Numbered from the stretch's first letter, positions 46,749 through 55,424 are shown. The stretch: DNA of 64,000 bases from Pseudomonas coleopterorum (GCF_900105555.1 NZ_FNTZ01000001.1:3165501-3229500), one strand, 5' to 3'. A program made the numbers and translations. Notes: generated from the sequence alone by a model not told the origin.

Positions 46749-47567
46749 TCACGTCAGTGGCACGGTGAGTCGCTGGATCACCGCCCCGGTTTGCGGGCGC
46801 ACGCCGCGCCACCACTCGAAGGCCTCGGCCGCCTGCTCGACCAGCATGCCGACGCCGTCCGCCAGAGTCTCAACGCCGGCCTTCTTTGCCACCTGCAGAA
46901 ACGGTGTCAGGCCCTTGCCATAGGCCAGTTCATAGGCCAGCGTTGCGTTGGTGAATACTGATGCCGGCACGGGCGGCAGCGCGCCAGTCAGGCTGGCCGA
47001 GGTGGCGTTGATGACAAGATCGAACCATTGATCGGCCAGGTCTTCGTACGTACTCAAGAGCAGGCGCGGATCATTTACTTCGTTCTCCAGCACCCGCGCC
47101 TTGACCATGTCGCGGTTAACCAATACCAAGCGATCCGGACCTGCCGCCAGGAACGGCAGCAGTGCACCACGCACTGCTCCGCCGGCGCCGAGCAGCAGCA
47201 CCCGGCGCCCGGCCAGAGGTTGGCCGAGGTTGTGCTCGATATCGCGCAACAGGCCGACGCCATCGAAATTATCGGCCAGCACGGCATCGTCCTCGAATTT
47301 GAAGGCATTGGCGGCCCGCGCCAGCCGGGCTCGCTGGCTGGGCTGGGTGGCCAGCTCGAAGGCCTGCAACTTGAACGGCGCGGTGATGTTCATGCCACGC
47401 CCGCCCTGGGCCTTGAAACGCGCCACGTCACCGGCGAAGTCGGTGGTCGAGCCTTCGATGGCGGTGTACTCGATCTGCTGCCCGCAGCTCTCCGCGAACA
47501 GCCGGTGAATCACCGGTGACTTGGTGTGACCGATGGGGTTACCGATCACGGCGTATTGGTCTGTCAT
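46749..47567 (-). CDS. Shikimate dehydrogenase-family protein (AroE-like)
   Basis: 272 residues: YAVIGNPIGHTKSPVIHRLFAE (substrate-binding Ser-Pro), catalytic Lys66 in MNITAPFK and Asp102 in ADNFDGVGLLRDI, and the cofactor site VLLLGAGGAVRGALLPFL followed by VNRD. The usual NVTxPFK and NTDG are NITAPFK and NFDG, which marks a paralogue (quinate/shikimate dehydrogenase or YdiB-like). It overlaps the CoA-transferase gene start-to-stop and precedes aroQ by 11 bp, so both act in one pathway. Confidence 0.88.
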   Translation of the reverse strand: MTDQYAVIGNPIGHTKSPVIHRLFAESCGQQIEYTAIEGSTTDFAGDVARFKAQGGRGMNITAPFKLQAFELATQPSQRARLARAANAFKFEDDAVLADNFDGVGLLRDIEHNLGQPLAGRRVLLLGAGGAVRGALLPFLAAGPDRLVLVNRDMVKARVLENEVNDPRLLLSTYEDLADQWFDLVINATSASLTGALPPVPASVFTNATLAYELAYGKGLTPFLQVAKKAGVETLADGVGMLVEQAAEAFEWWRGVRPQTGAVIQRLTVPLT

Positions 47568-48796
47568 ATTTTTTCTCCTTGGCTGTACAGCACTCCGTCG
47601 ACCTGTAGCTGAGTGATTTCCTCAAGGCTGAAGCCCAGCTGCGCGGCAACTTCGGCGTTATGCTCGCCCAGGTCCGGCGCGACGCGAGTGACCGTGGTAT
47701 CGCAGTCGGAAAAACGGAACGGCAGGTTCGGCAATCTAAGGGCGCCGTAGCGCGGATGCTGCTGCTCGATGATCATGCCGCGCGCCTGGATCTGCGGGTC
47801 GTTGACCACTTCGTCAATGCGCTGCACCTTGGCGCTCGGCACGTCTACCTCGTCGAGCAGCGACAGCAAGCGAGCGACCGGATTGGCACCGACCCAGCGA
47901 CGCACGATGGCAAGAATCTCTTCACGATGCTCGTTGCGGCCGCCAGGAGTATGGAAGCGCGTGTCGCTGCTGAACCCGGCCACGCCGGCATCGGCCTCGA
48001 CCAAGGCGGCGAAACGCTTCCAGGAATCGTCGACCTGGGCGGCGATCACCAGGTCGCCATCGGCGGCGCGGAATACCCCATAGAGCGTGGAAGTTGGCAT
48101 GTCATGGCCGGTCTGCTGCGGCAGGATTTCCCCGCCGGACAGGGTGTAGCACTGCACCGCGTATTCGTGCATCGACACCAGGGTGTCGTAGAGCGCCATG
48201 TCGATATGTTGGCCCTTGCCGCTGTTCACACGCCCCAGCAGGGCGGCGTTGATGGCTGCCACCGCATGGATGCCGGTGTACATGTCGCCCAGGGAAATGC
48301 GCAGCAGTGGCGGCGCTTCACCGGGCGTGCCGACCATCTGCATGATGCCGCTCTTGGCCTCGGCGATCAGCCCGAAGCCGGCACGATGGGCATCCGGGCC
48401 GGTGTGGCCGTAGGCGGAAATCGAGCAATACACCAACTTGGGATTGCGCTCGGCAAGCTCCTTGTAACCCAGGCCCAGCTTGTCCAGCGCGCCGGGGCGG
48501 TAGTTCTCGATGAACACGTCGGCACTGTCGCAGAGTTTCTGCATGAAGGCTTTGCCGCGCGGGTCCTTCATGTTCACGCTGACGCCCTGCTTGCCCATGT
48601 TGAGCTGCAGGAAGTAGCCGCTCTGCTGGTCGTCGAGGACGAAGGCATGCTGTCGGCCGGCGTCACCGCTGCCGGGCCGCTCGACCTTGATCACCTCGGC
48701 ACCCAGGGCTGCCAGGCAGCGCCCTACATAAGGGCCGGCGAGAAAATGGCTGTAATCGATGACGCGGATGCCTTTCAGCGGCAGTGGCTGGCTCAT
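47564..48796 (-). CDS. CaiB/BaiF-family (family III) CoA transferase
   Basis: 410 residues: GIRVIDYSHFLAGPYVGRCLAALGAEVIKVERPGSGDAGRQH and VFIENYRPGALDKLGLGYKELAERNPKLVYCSISAYG are classic family III features; the catalytic Asp is expected in RISLGDMYTGIHA (about residue 172). It transfers CoA between two carboxylic acids. It overlaps the MaoC gene upstream and the AroE-like gene downstream by 4 bp each. Confidence 0.92.
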   Translation of the reverse strand: MSQPLPLKGIRVIDYSHFLAGPYVGRCLAALGAEVIKVERPGSGDAGRQHAFVLDDQQSGYFLQLNMGKQGVSVNMKDPRGKAFMQKLCDSADVFIENYRPGALDKLGLGYKELAERNPKLVYCSISAYGHTGPDAHRAGFGLIAEAKSGIMQMVGTPGEAPPLLRISLGDMYTGIHAVAAINAALLGRVNSGKGQHIDMALYDTLVSMHEYAVQCYTLSGGEILPQQTGHDMPTSTLYGVFRAADGDLVIAAQVDDSWKRFAALVEADAGVAGFSSDTRFHTPGGRNEHREEILAIVRRWVGANPVARLLSLLDEVDVPSAKVQRIDEVVNDPQIQARGMIIEQQHPRYGALRLPNLPFRFSDCDTTVTRVAPDLGEHNAEVAAQLGFSLEEITQLQVDGVLYSQGEKI

Positions 48797-49251
48797 AGGC
48801 TGGCCTCCCGGCGCGGCACCATCAGGCGGTGTTCACCGCGCTGCACCACCTCGCCGTTCTGGTTGATCAACTCCGAGGGCAGCACCACAATGCCCCAGCC
48901 CGGTTTGCTCTTGCTGGCACGCATGGAGCCGACGCGCATCTTCACATGCAGTACGTCGCCGACGCGGATCGGCAGCAGGAAATCCCAGGTCCAGCCCAGC
49001 GACATGCCGGGCAGAAAGCGATAATCGCACTGGGTCTTCAGGCCATCGGCGATAGACAGCCCCATCAGCCCGTGGGCGACCAGGCCGCCGAAATGACTGG
49101 CGTTGGCAAATTCCTCATCAACGTGCACCGGCGTGTAGTCGCCGGTCAGGTCGGCGTAGGCCCGGATGCGTTCTCTGGTCACGGTGTAGCTGGGGGTGCT
49201 GGCTTCGTCGCCCTCGCGGGCATCGTCCCAGTACTTCTCGACGATACTCAT
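48793..49251 (-). CDS. MaoC-like enoyl-CoA hydratase
   Basis: 152-residue hot-dog-fold protein. RIRAYADLTGDYTPVHVDEEFANASHFGGLVAHGLMGLSIADGL contains the hydratase-2 Asp/His pair (D-x4-H). It begins MSIVEKYWDDAREGDE at 49251, overlapping the VOC gene stop. The pairing with a family III CoA transferase suggests activation of an unsaturated or hydroxy acid to its CoA ester and hydration or dehydration of it. Confidence 0.9.
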   Translation of the reverse strand: MSIVEKYWDDAREGDEASTPSYTVTRERIRAYADLTGDYTPVHVDEEFANASHFGGLVAHGLMGLSIADGLKTQCDYRFLPGMSLGWTWDFLLPIRVGDVLHVKMRVGSMRASKSKPGWGIVVLPSELINQNGEVVQRGEHRLMVPRREASL

Positions 49252-49649
49252 GCCGACACCTCCACGCGGGCATTCACCGCCAGGGCTTCGGCCACCGCAC
49301 TGGCCGGCGAGGCCTGGATGAACTCCACGGCCAGACCATCGGGCAGGCGCAGCCAGTTGTGGCCTTGCGGCATCCCGGTCACCCCCTCGAAACACCGGGC
49401 GGCGGCCAGCGCCGCTTCCATGTCTTCGCACATCATGCCCAGGTGGCCCATACGCCCTTCCGGGCCGGTGAAGTCCGGCTGGCTGATGAACTGCATGCCG
49501 CCGAGAGTCCAGTACTGGGTCGGCTGCTCAAGCGTGCCGTGCACCTCGCGCATGGTCATGCCGAACACCTCGTGGAAGAAATCGATGTACCAGTGGATAT
49601 CACTGACCCAGAAGGCCACGTGCTCAAGATAGGCTTTGGGGATACTCAT
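49248..49649 (-). CDS. VOC (glyoxalase-like) superfamily protein
   Basis: 133 residues with the paired beta-alpha-beta units of vicinal-oxygen-chelate proteins: YLEHVAFWVSDIHWYIDFFHEVFGMTMRE (metal His), GMQFISQPDF, RMGHLGMMCEDMEAALAAA (metal His) and LPDGLAVEFIQA (metal Glu). It may be an epimerase/isomerase or dioxygenase-like enzyme in the pathway. Overlaps genes on both sides by 4 bp. Confidence 0.88.
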   Translation of the reverse strand: MSIPKAYLEHVAFWVSDIHWYIDFFHEVFGMTMREVHGTLEQPTQYWTLGGMQFISQPDFTGPEGRMGHLGMMCEDMEAALAAARCFEGVTGMPQGHNWLRLPDGLAVEFIQASPASAVAEALAVNARVEVSA

Positions 49650-50596
49650 CGCTTGGTTTCCTCTTGTTGTTGATCGGCCATGGCGCGTTCGATGCCCTTG
49701 ACGCACGCCACCAGCGTGGCGTTGACGGGCGTGGCGATGCCATGGCGCCGACCGAGCCGCACCACGGCGCCGTTGATGAAATCGATTTCGGTGATCGAGC
49801 CCTTTTCCAGGCTCTGTAGCATGGAAGTCTTGAATGAAGACGGCAGCCCGGCACTGGCGAGGTTCCACACCTGCTCCGGCTCGGTGAGGCTGAGGGTGGC
49901 GCCCGCAGCCTGTGCCACGGCGATGGCTTCTGCCACCGCGGCCAGGGCGGTTTCCCGCATCAGCGGCTCGCTGTAGAGCTGGCCGTAGGTGAGCATGGTG
50001 ATTCCGGTCAGCGCGCCGGTGGAGACGTTGACCAAGAGCTTGTCCCACATGGTACCGAGGATGTTTTCGCTGACCGTGGTGGCCAAACCCGCACCGCGGA
50101 AAACCTCGGCGATATGGCTGACGCGCGCGCTGACCTGGCCATCGAGTTCGCCGATGAACGTCTGCTTGCCTTCCAAACCGCAGCGGATGCGTCCGGGCGC
50201 CAGCAGCACGCCGCCCACATAAGTCTTGCCAGCGATCACCTTGTCATGGCCGACCGCTTCAGTGAGCAGATCTTCATGGCCCAGGCCATTCTGCAGCGAT
50301 AGCACCACAGTCTGCGGCCCTACCAGGGCGGTGGCGTCGGCGATGGCGGCGGCAGTGGCGAACGACTTGACCAGCACGATGAGCAGGTCGACAGCGCCGA
50401 CCTCTTCGGCACGCGAGGTGGCGTTAATACTCACGCTACGTTCGACGTCGTCTTCGATCACTACCAGACCGTTGTGCCGCATGACATCAATATGCGCGCC
50501 GGCGCGGTTAAGCAGCCAGGTTTCATGGCCCGCCTCGCTCAGCACAGCGCCAAAGGTGCTGCCCAGCGCACCGGATCCGAGGATGCAAATTTTCAA
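49646..50596 (-). CDS. 2-dehydropantoate 2-reductase-like (PanE/ApbA-family) oxidoreductase
   Basis: 316 residues from a TTG at 50596 (MKICILGSGALGSTFGAVLSEAGHETWLLNR), chosen because AGGAG precedes it at good spacing; an ATG 12 codons upstream would put this RBS inside the coding region. The NADPH site GSGALGS, the catalytic-Lys region GKTYVGGVLLAPGRI, and MWDKLLVNVSTGALTGITMLTYGQL fit the KPR family. Operon-borne paralogues usually reduce other 2-keto acids. First gene of the six-gene operon and divergent from a LysR gene. Confidence 0.9.
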   Translation of the reverse strand: MKICILGSGALGSTFGAVLSEAGHETWLLNRAGAHIDVMRHNGLVVIEDDVERSVSINATSRAEEVGAVDLLIVLVKSFATAAAIADATALVGPQTVVLSLQNGLGHEDLLTEAVGHDKVIAGKTYVGGVLLAPGRIRCGLEGKQTFIGELDGQVSARVSHIAEVFRGAGLATTVSENILGTMWDKLLVNVSTGALTGITMLTYGQLYSEPLMRETALAAVAEAIAVAQAAGATLSLTEPEQVWNLASAGLPSSFKTSMLQSLEKGSITEIDFINGAVVRLGRRHGIATPVNATLVACVKGIERAMADQQQEETKR

Positions 50597-50687
50597 GGTG
50601 AAGCGCTCCTGCTTTTTCCTCACCTTAAACACGCCACCATTGTTAAGCTATACAATGGAAGTAATAGCGCTATCAGTAAATTAAATA

Positions 50688-51626
50688 ATGATGTCCATAG
50701 ACGCCCTGCCTGAACCCAAATTGCTGCACCTGTTCGACGTGCTATACGACACCCGCAGCGTGACCCGCACCGCCGAGCAACTGGGCCAGAGTCAGCCGAC
50801 CATCAGCCTGTGGCTCGGCAAGCTGCGTGAGCAGTTGGGCGATCCTTTGTTCGTGCGAACGCCAACCGGCATGGCGCCCACACCCCAGGCCGAAGCCTTG
50901 ATCACCCCGTGTCGCGAGGTACTTGAATCACTGCGCCGGCTGACCGCCTGGGAGATTGGCTTCGACCCGGCCAGTGCACAGCGGCGCTTTCGCCTGGGCC
51001 TGAGCGACGCCAGTCATATAACCCTGCTGCCGCGTATCCTCGAACACCTGCGCCGCCATGCCCCCGGTATTCGCCTCGAGGTTGCTCGCATTGACGGCAA
51101 CACCGAACGAGCTCTGGAGACGGGTGAGGTGGATCTGGCGGTAGGCTTCGTACCTTGGCTCGGCGGTGGCATCTACCAGCAAATGCTATTTCCACAGGAT
51201 TGGATTTGCCTGATCAGCCCAAGGCATCCAAGGATCAGGAAGACGTTGCCGCTCAAGACTTACGTCCGCGAAGGCCATGTGTTCGTCAGTGCCGGCACCG
51301 GACAGAAGCTGCTCGAAGCAGCGCTGACACGCAGCAACATTGAGCGCCAGATCGTTCTGGAACTACCCGGTTTTCTCGGCCTGGGTGCGGTTATAGACAG
51401 CACTGATCTAATTGCGACGCTACCTCGGCAGATTGGCGAAACGCTGGCGAGCACGCATGGGCTGGTAGTTCATGCCTGTCCTTTTCCAATCGAGACCTTT
51501 GCCGTCAAACAGCACTGGCATGCTCGCTATCATCAGGATCCGGGCAATCGCTGGCTACGAAGCACGCTCTTGGAACTGTTTCAATACAGCAAGAATTCGC
51601 TGGCAGCAGATCTCTCGGCCAGATGA
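50688..51626 (+). CDS. LysR-family regulator of the CoA-transferase operon
   Basis: 312 residues: LLHLFDVLYDTRSVTRTAEQLGQSQPTISLWLGKLREQLGDPLFVRTPTGMAPTPQAE is a NodD/NahR-like HTH segment, followed by the binding-protein-like effector domain. The group often responds to aromatic or cyclic acids. It is divergent from the operon at 50596, with about 90 bp between, and so is the likely activator. Confidence 0.93.
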   Translation: MMSIDALPEPKLLHLFDVLYDTRSVTRTAEQLGQSQPTISLWLGKLREQLGDPLFVRTPTGMAPTPQAEALITPCREVLESLRRLTAWEIGFDPASAQRRFRLGLSDASHITLLPRILEHLRRHAPGIRLEVARIDGNTERALETGEVDLAVGFVPWLGGGIYQQMLFPQDWICLISPRHPRIRKTLPLKTYVREGHVFVSAGTGQKLLEAALTRSNIERQIVLELPGFLGLGAVIDSTDLIATLPRQIGETLASTHGLVVHACPFPIETFAVKQHWHARYHQDPGNRWLRSTLLELFQYSKNSLAADLSAR

Positions 51627-51685
51627 TCGAGTACCTGCTGTACGCAAACCTTACAGTGGTCAACCCGATACAAAGTCTCCGCACA

Positions 51686-51988
51686 TTAGCGGTTAAGGCT
51701 GTATCCCGCTCGGCGAAGCTTATGAATGATCGGCGCGACAGCGGCGACATCGATCTGCAGATTGATCCCCCTTCCAAAAGGCTTGCTCAACGGCGCAGTG
51801 AGCCATTGGCCGGCGTCCGGATCTATCTGCGCGAGCATCATTTGAGCGCCGTTCAAATCCAGGTAGGCAAAGCCATCCTCTGGACGTTGATAAGCCACTT
51901 CGAAACCCAGGCAATGCACCCAGAACGCCAAGCTGGTATCCAGGTCAGTGACCATCAATTCAGGGACCAATTTGTTGCGTTCGAACAC
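51686..51988 (-). pseudogene. Truncated VOC (bleomycin-resistance-type) protein gene
   Basis: From a GTG at 51988 (AAGGA upstream) it reads MFERNKLVPELMVTDLDTSLAFWVHCLGFEVAYQRPEDGFAYLDLNGAQMMLAQ, a normal first VOC module, but it stops after LRRAGYSLNR at 100 codons, where about 40 further residues with the last metal-binding Glu are expected. No continuation is found in the other frames toward the LysR stop 60 bp away. It is probably a 3'-truncated, nonfunctional gene. Confidence 0.7.
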
Positions 51989-52160
51989 GATGAATTCCTT
52001 TTCAGCAGGGCGGGAGCCTGGGTAGCTCGTCAGGGTATCAGGCCTCGTGCTTGTGCTGCGAAGGTGAACTGCCGACAGCGCTGGCCCTCCCTCGGGAACC
52101 GCTCGATGCACCTTGCGGCCTAACCCTACCGACACCCACCGGCCCACACTGGATACACTC

Positions 52161-52547
52161 ATGAAATACATCATCCTGGCTTCGCTATTGGTTTTGAGCC
52201 TGAACGCCTCGGCCGCTCAACAGAGTCTTGACCTGCCCAGTTGCAACATCAAAGCCCAACGCGAACTGGTGGGCGAAACAGGCGGAAAGATCACCGACCC
52301 CCGACAAGCCCACATCTCGGTTCGAGCCAACATTCTGAGCGCGGACATCGGCACCACGCGAAAAGCACGTAAGATCACTCAGACTCAAGCTGACCAAATG
52401 ATCGAACGCGTTGCCGCCATCCGTCGTCAAACCGACCAATTCGTACAACAGCAAGGCTTTCTAAGCGCTGCAGAAAACGCCAGTTTCGACCGGGAATTCG
52501 ACGGCATCGCCCTACAGCTTTGCAAATTGGACAATCCGATCAAATGA
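52161..52547 (+). CDS. Hypothetical exported protein
   Basis: 128 residues with a clear Sec signal peptide (MKYIILASLLVLSLNASA) and a mature helical domain with two cysteines (DLPSCNIKAQ and LQLCKLDN), likely a disulfide. Conserved family unknown to me. The ATG at 52161 directly begins the signal peptide. Isolated between the VOC remnant and the LysE gene. Confidence 0.72.
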   Translation: MKYIILASLLVLSLNASAAQQSLDLPSCNIKAQRELVGETGGKITDPRQAHISVRANILSADIGTTRKARKITQTQADQMIERVAAIRRQTDQFVQQQGFLSAAENASFDREFDGIALQLCKLDNPIK

Positions 52548-52632
52548 AGTGGGTCTCCCTCTCAGGATGAGAGACGTCCAACTCACAACCCAGCAAATCA
52601 ACCATTCACCCCACACCCCCCAAGGGCGATTT

Positions 52633-52692
52633 CCTTCAATACGGGTCCAGAAATGATCTTTACCGTCAGTGCTCCGTTACCCGTATTGAAGG
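52633..52692 (+). promoter_or_regulatory. 14-bp inverted repeat covering the LysE-gene RBS
   Basis: Perfect arms CCTTCAATACGGGT (52633-52646) and ACCCGTATTGAAGG (52679-52692) are separated by 32 bases. The right arm contains GAAGG, the ribosome binding site of the LysE-type gene starting at 52699. In RNA the pairing would hide the RBS; in DNA it could be a site for a dimeric regulator. Confidence 0.65.
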
Positions 52693-52698
52693 TGCCTG

Positions 52699-53286
52699 AT
52701 GAGTATCGTCGTTTCCATGGCCGTTTTTGCGCTGGCCTCCTCCGTAAGCCCCGGCCCGGTCAACCTTGTCTCCCTGAGCTGTGGCGCACGCCACGGCGTG
52801 CGGGCCGCCCTGCCCCATGTCACGGGAGCGACCCTGGGGTTCATCTTGCTGCTGTTGCTCATGGGTTTGGGACTGCACGAAGTGCTGAACCGCTGGCCAT
52901 GGTTGACGCAGGTCATTCGCATCGCTGGTGTGATCTTTCTGCTTTATCTGGCCTACAGGCTGGCAACCAGTGATGGTCGAGTGGACTCCGTGCAGGCGCA
53001 GGCGCGCCCTTCTGCCTTCACGGGCGCGCTGATGCAATGGCTCAATCCGAAGGCCTGGCTCGCGTGCCTTGCGGGCATGGGCGCGTTCGTCGCCGATGGC
53101 GATGTGCAGATGGTGTGGGTCTTCGCGCTGATCTATCTGGTGGTCTGCTGGCTATCCCTGGCCAGCTGGGCCTGGGCCGGTGCTTCGTTGCGAGAGTATT
53201 TGAACAGTAGCACCAGAATGCGCGGCTTCAATCGGATCATGGCCGCGCTGCTCGGGGGTTGCGCCGTGTATCTGCTGCTTGAGTAG
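52699..53286 (+). CDS. LysE-family exporter
   Basis: 195 residues: VSMAVFALASSVSPGPVNLVSLSCGARHGVRAALPHVTGATLGFILLLLLMGLG and MQWLNPKAWLACLAGMGAF are characteristic of LysE/RhtB exporters with six helices. Its RBS lies in a long inverted repeat. The 3' end overlaps that of a convergent AraC-family gene by 50 bp, a pairing often seen for regulator and exporter in pseudomonads. Confidence 0.92.
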   Translation: MSIVVSMAVFALASSVSPGPVNLVSLSCGARHGVRAALPHVTGATLGFILLLLLMGLGLHEVLNRWPWLTQVIRIAGVIFLLYLAYRLATSDGRVDSVQAQARPSAFTGALMQWLNPKAWLACLAGMGAFVADGDVQMVWVFALIYLVVCWLSLASWAWAGASLREYLNSSTRMRGFNRIMAALLGGCAVYLLLE

Positions 53287-54088
53287 GCACGCCGCGATAT
53301 TGCCCGGGCGTGGTCGCCAGGGCGCGCTTGAACAAGCGCTGCAAGTGCGCCTGATCCGCGAAGCCCACGCGCGCGGCGACCTGGGCAATGCCCTCCCCCT
53401 GGCGCAAATGGTCGCGGGCAAGTTGGAGGCGACAGTCGATCAGGTAACCATGAGGCGTGAGCCCATGGCACGCCTTGAAGGCACGGATCAGGTAAGAAGG
53501 CGACAGCTGTACGGCTGACGCGATGTCCTCCAGACGCAACTCACTGGCGCAATGTTCGCGGATGAATGCCGCTGCCTGGGCCATTTTTTGCGGCTCAGTT
53601 CTGGCTTCATCACTGGCGGGCTGCAGCCGTGCTACCAGTCGCTGGAAAAAAACCAATGCTGCATTTTGCATGGTGTCTGGCAGGCAGTCGTCGGCTGTGA
53701 GCGTGTGGTACAGATCGTCCAAATCTTCGAACAGGCTGACGTCGGCGCTATGGGTCTGCGCGAAAGGCACGAAGCCTTTTTGTGTGCCAGAACGTTGTTG
53801 CTGTTGCAGCGCCGCAAGCCACTGGGTATCCACGTAGAACATGCGGTATGCCCAGGGCTGTTCATGGACGGGATTGCAGGCATGCACTGCACCGGGATTC
53901 ATGAGTACTACACTTCCGGCGCCGATCAAACGGCTACTGTCGCCATTGAGGTAAGTACTTTGCCCCTGCGTAATCGCGCCAATCGAGAACGTCGAATGTG
54001 AATGGCGCGCGTGGCTGAAACGGCGACCGTCTTCGACGTTGCGGATTTCCAGATGCGGAACCGCGGGATGCCGCCAGTAGTGAGACAT
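53237..54088 (-). CDS. AraC-family regulator with cupin sensor domain
   Basis: 283 residues from MSHYWRHPAVPHLEIRNVEDGRRFSHARHSHSTFSIGAITQGQSTY, an AraC-type cupin. The C-terminal double HTH is at about residues 170-270 (AAAFIREHCASELRLEDIASAVQLSPSYLIRAFKACHGLTPHGYLIDCRLQLARDHL). The start at 54088 begins right at the cupin; an ATG 5 codons upstream is possible. It probably controls the convergent LysE exporter with an amino acid or related ligand. Confidence 0.92.
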   Translation of the reverse strand: MSHYWRHPAVPHLEIRNVEDGRRFSHARHSHSTFSIGAITQGQSTYLNGDSSRLIGAGSVVLMNPGAVHACNPVHEQPWAYRMFYVDTQWLAALQQQQRSGTQKGFVPFAQTHSADVSLFEDLDDLYHTLTADDCLPDTMQNAALVFFQRLVARLQPASDEARTEPQKMAQAAAFIREHCASELRLEDIASAVQLSPSYLIRAFKACHGLTPHGYLIDCRLQLARDHLRQGEGIAQVAARVGFADQAHLQRLFKRALATTPGQYRGVPTQAADTRRNPRAARP

Positions 54089-54235
54089 GGGTCCTCCAGT
54101 CACGCGACGTGAATGTATCCGATTGCTATGAGCGAACCATCGACGAGCTGGTCGTTCTGGAACTCGGACAAGGCGTCAGCATCGAAGTCTGTGTTTACGC
54201 AGATAACTTCGCACATCCAGAACAAGGTCGACTTC

Positions 54236-54460
54236 ATGAAACTGAAAACTTTTTACTATGGCGCTGCGTTTCTGTGCGCCGCCACGTTGGCCGGTTGCTC
54301 CACCAACACGGTCGTCACGTTGCAGGATGGGACACAGTACATCACCAAGGATGTACCTGACACCAAAACGAAAGATGGCTTCTATGAATTCGAAGATGTT
54401 TCAGGCAAACAGGTAAGAATCAAGGCGGATGAAGTCGCTACCGTGAAGGAAGAGGATTGA
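54236..54460 (+). CDS. YgdI/YgdR-family small lipoprotein
   Basis: 74 residues. MKLKTFYYGAAFLCAATLAGCST is a lipoprotein signal with lipobox LAGC. The mature domain (NTVVTLQDGTQYITKDVPDTKTKDGFYEFEDVSGKQVRIKADEVATVKEED) is the SH3-like YgdI/YgdR domain. Function in the envelope is unknown. Its last 23 bases overlap the 3' end of the convergent EamA gene. Confidence 0.88.
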   Translation: MKLKTFYYGAAFLCAATLAGCSTNTVVTLQDGTQYITKDVPDTKTKDGFYEFEDVSGKQVRIKADEVATVKEED

Positions 54461-55352
54461 TCCGACCGTAACGCCTGGCGCCGGCGACACACAGGATCAC
54501 CGCAACGGTGACGCCGAACATGCCGAGGCTGACTTGTTCGTGCAGGAGTGCGGCGGCCAGCGCCAGGCCAAAGAACGGTTGCAGCAACTGAAGCTGCCCG
54601 ACCGCTGCGATGCCGCCCTGCACCAGGCCGCGATACCAGAATACGAAGCCGATCAGCATGCTGAACAGCGACACGTAAGCCAGGCTCAACCAGGCCGGGG
54701 TGCTGATCCGTGAAAACGACACGGGCGCTAACCATGCCGTCAAAGGCATCACGACCGGCAGCGACAACACCAGCGCCCAGCAGATCACCTGCCAACCACC
54801 CAATGCTTTGGAAATCTTTGCCCCTTCGGCGTAGCCGAGGCCGCAGGCCAGAATGGCCAGGAGCATCAGAATGTCGCCGGTCGGCGAGGCGGTCAGTCCC
54901 TGGCTGACGGCGAACCCGACGACCAGCAGACTGCCCAGCACCGAGAAAAACCAGAACGCCGGCCGAGGACGTTCGCCACCGCGCAGGACACCGAACGCGG
55001 CGGTGGCCAGCGGCAGCAGGCCGACGAACACGATGGAATGGGCCGACGTCACGTATTGCAAAGCCAAGGCCGTCAGCAGTGGAAAACCAATCACCACGCC
55101 CATCGCCACGATGATCAACGACAGTATCTGCCGACGGGCCGGTCGCCGTTCCTTGAACAGCAAGAGCAGGCACAGCGCGAGCACGCCGGCAATGGCTGCC
55201 CGCGCCACGGTCAGAAAGACCGGGTCGAATTCCAGCACCGCAATACGCGTAGCAGGCAGCGAACCGCTGAAGATCACGACACCGATGAGGCCATTGATCA
55301 CACCGCTCGCGGGTTTCTCTGTTGCCGGGTTCTGGTTAGAGGTGCGTTCCAT
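54438..55352 (-). CDS. EamA/DMT-family transporter
   Basis: 304 residues with ten hydrophobic helices and two EamA repeats (VINGLIGVVIFSGSLPATRIAVLEFDPVFLTVARAAIAGVLALCLLL and FVFWYRGLVQGGIAAVGQLQLLQPFFGLALAAALLHE). The start at 55352 gives MERTSNQNPATEKP. It is divergent from a MocR-type regulator gene with an inverted repeat between them, a common regulator/exporter pair. Confidence 0.9.
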   Translation of the reverse strand: MERTSNQNPATEKPASGVINGLIGVVIFSGSLPATRIAVLEFDPVFLTVARAAIAGVLALCLLLLFKERRPARRQILSLIIVAMGVVIGFPLLTALALQYVTSAHSIVFVGLLPLATAAFGVLRGGERPRPAFWFFSVLGSLLVVGFAVSQGLTASPTGDILMLLAILACGLGYAEGAKISKALGGWQVICWALVLSLPVVMPLTAWLAPVSFSRISTPAWLSLAYVSLFSMLIGFVFWYRGLVQGGIAAVGQLQLLQPFFGLALAAALLHEQVSLGMFGVTVAVILCVAGARRYGRINPLPSR

Positions 55353-55406
55353 TGTGCGTCCACTCTGCGCTGGGTTGCGTACAGGCATCCTATGGCCGAC
55401 TATCAC

Positions 55407-55424
55407 GACAATCAAAAAATTGTC
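55407..55424. promoter_or_regulatory. Operator-like dyad between the EamA and MocR-type genes
   Basis: GACAAT-N6-ATTGTC forms perfect 6-bp arms within the 88-bp divergent region, 16 bp before the regulator's ATG. It is a plausible binding site of the MocR-type regulator for autorepression and control of the transporter, although characterised MocR sites are often direct repeats. Confidence 0.5.
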
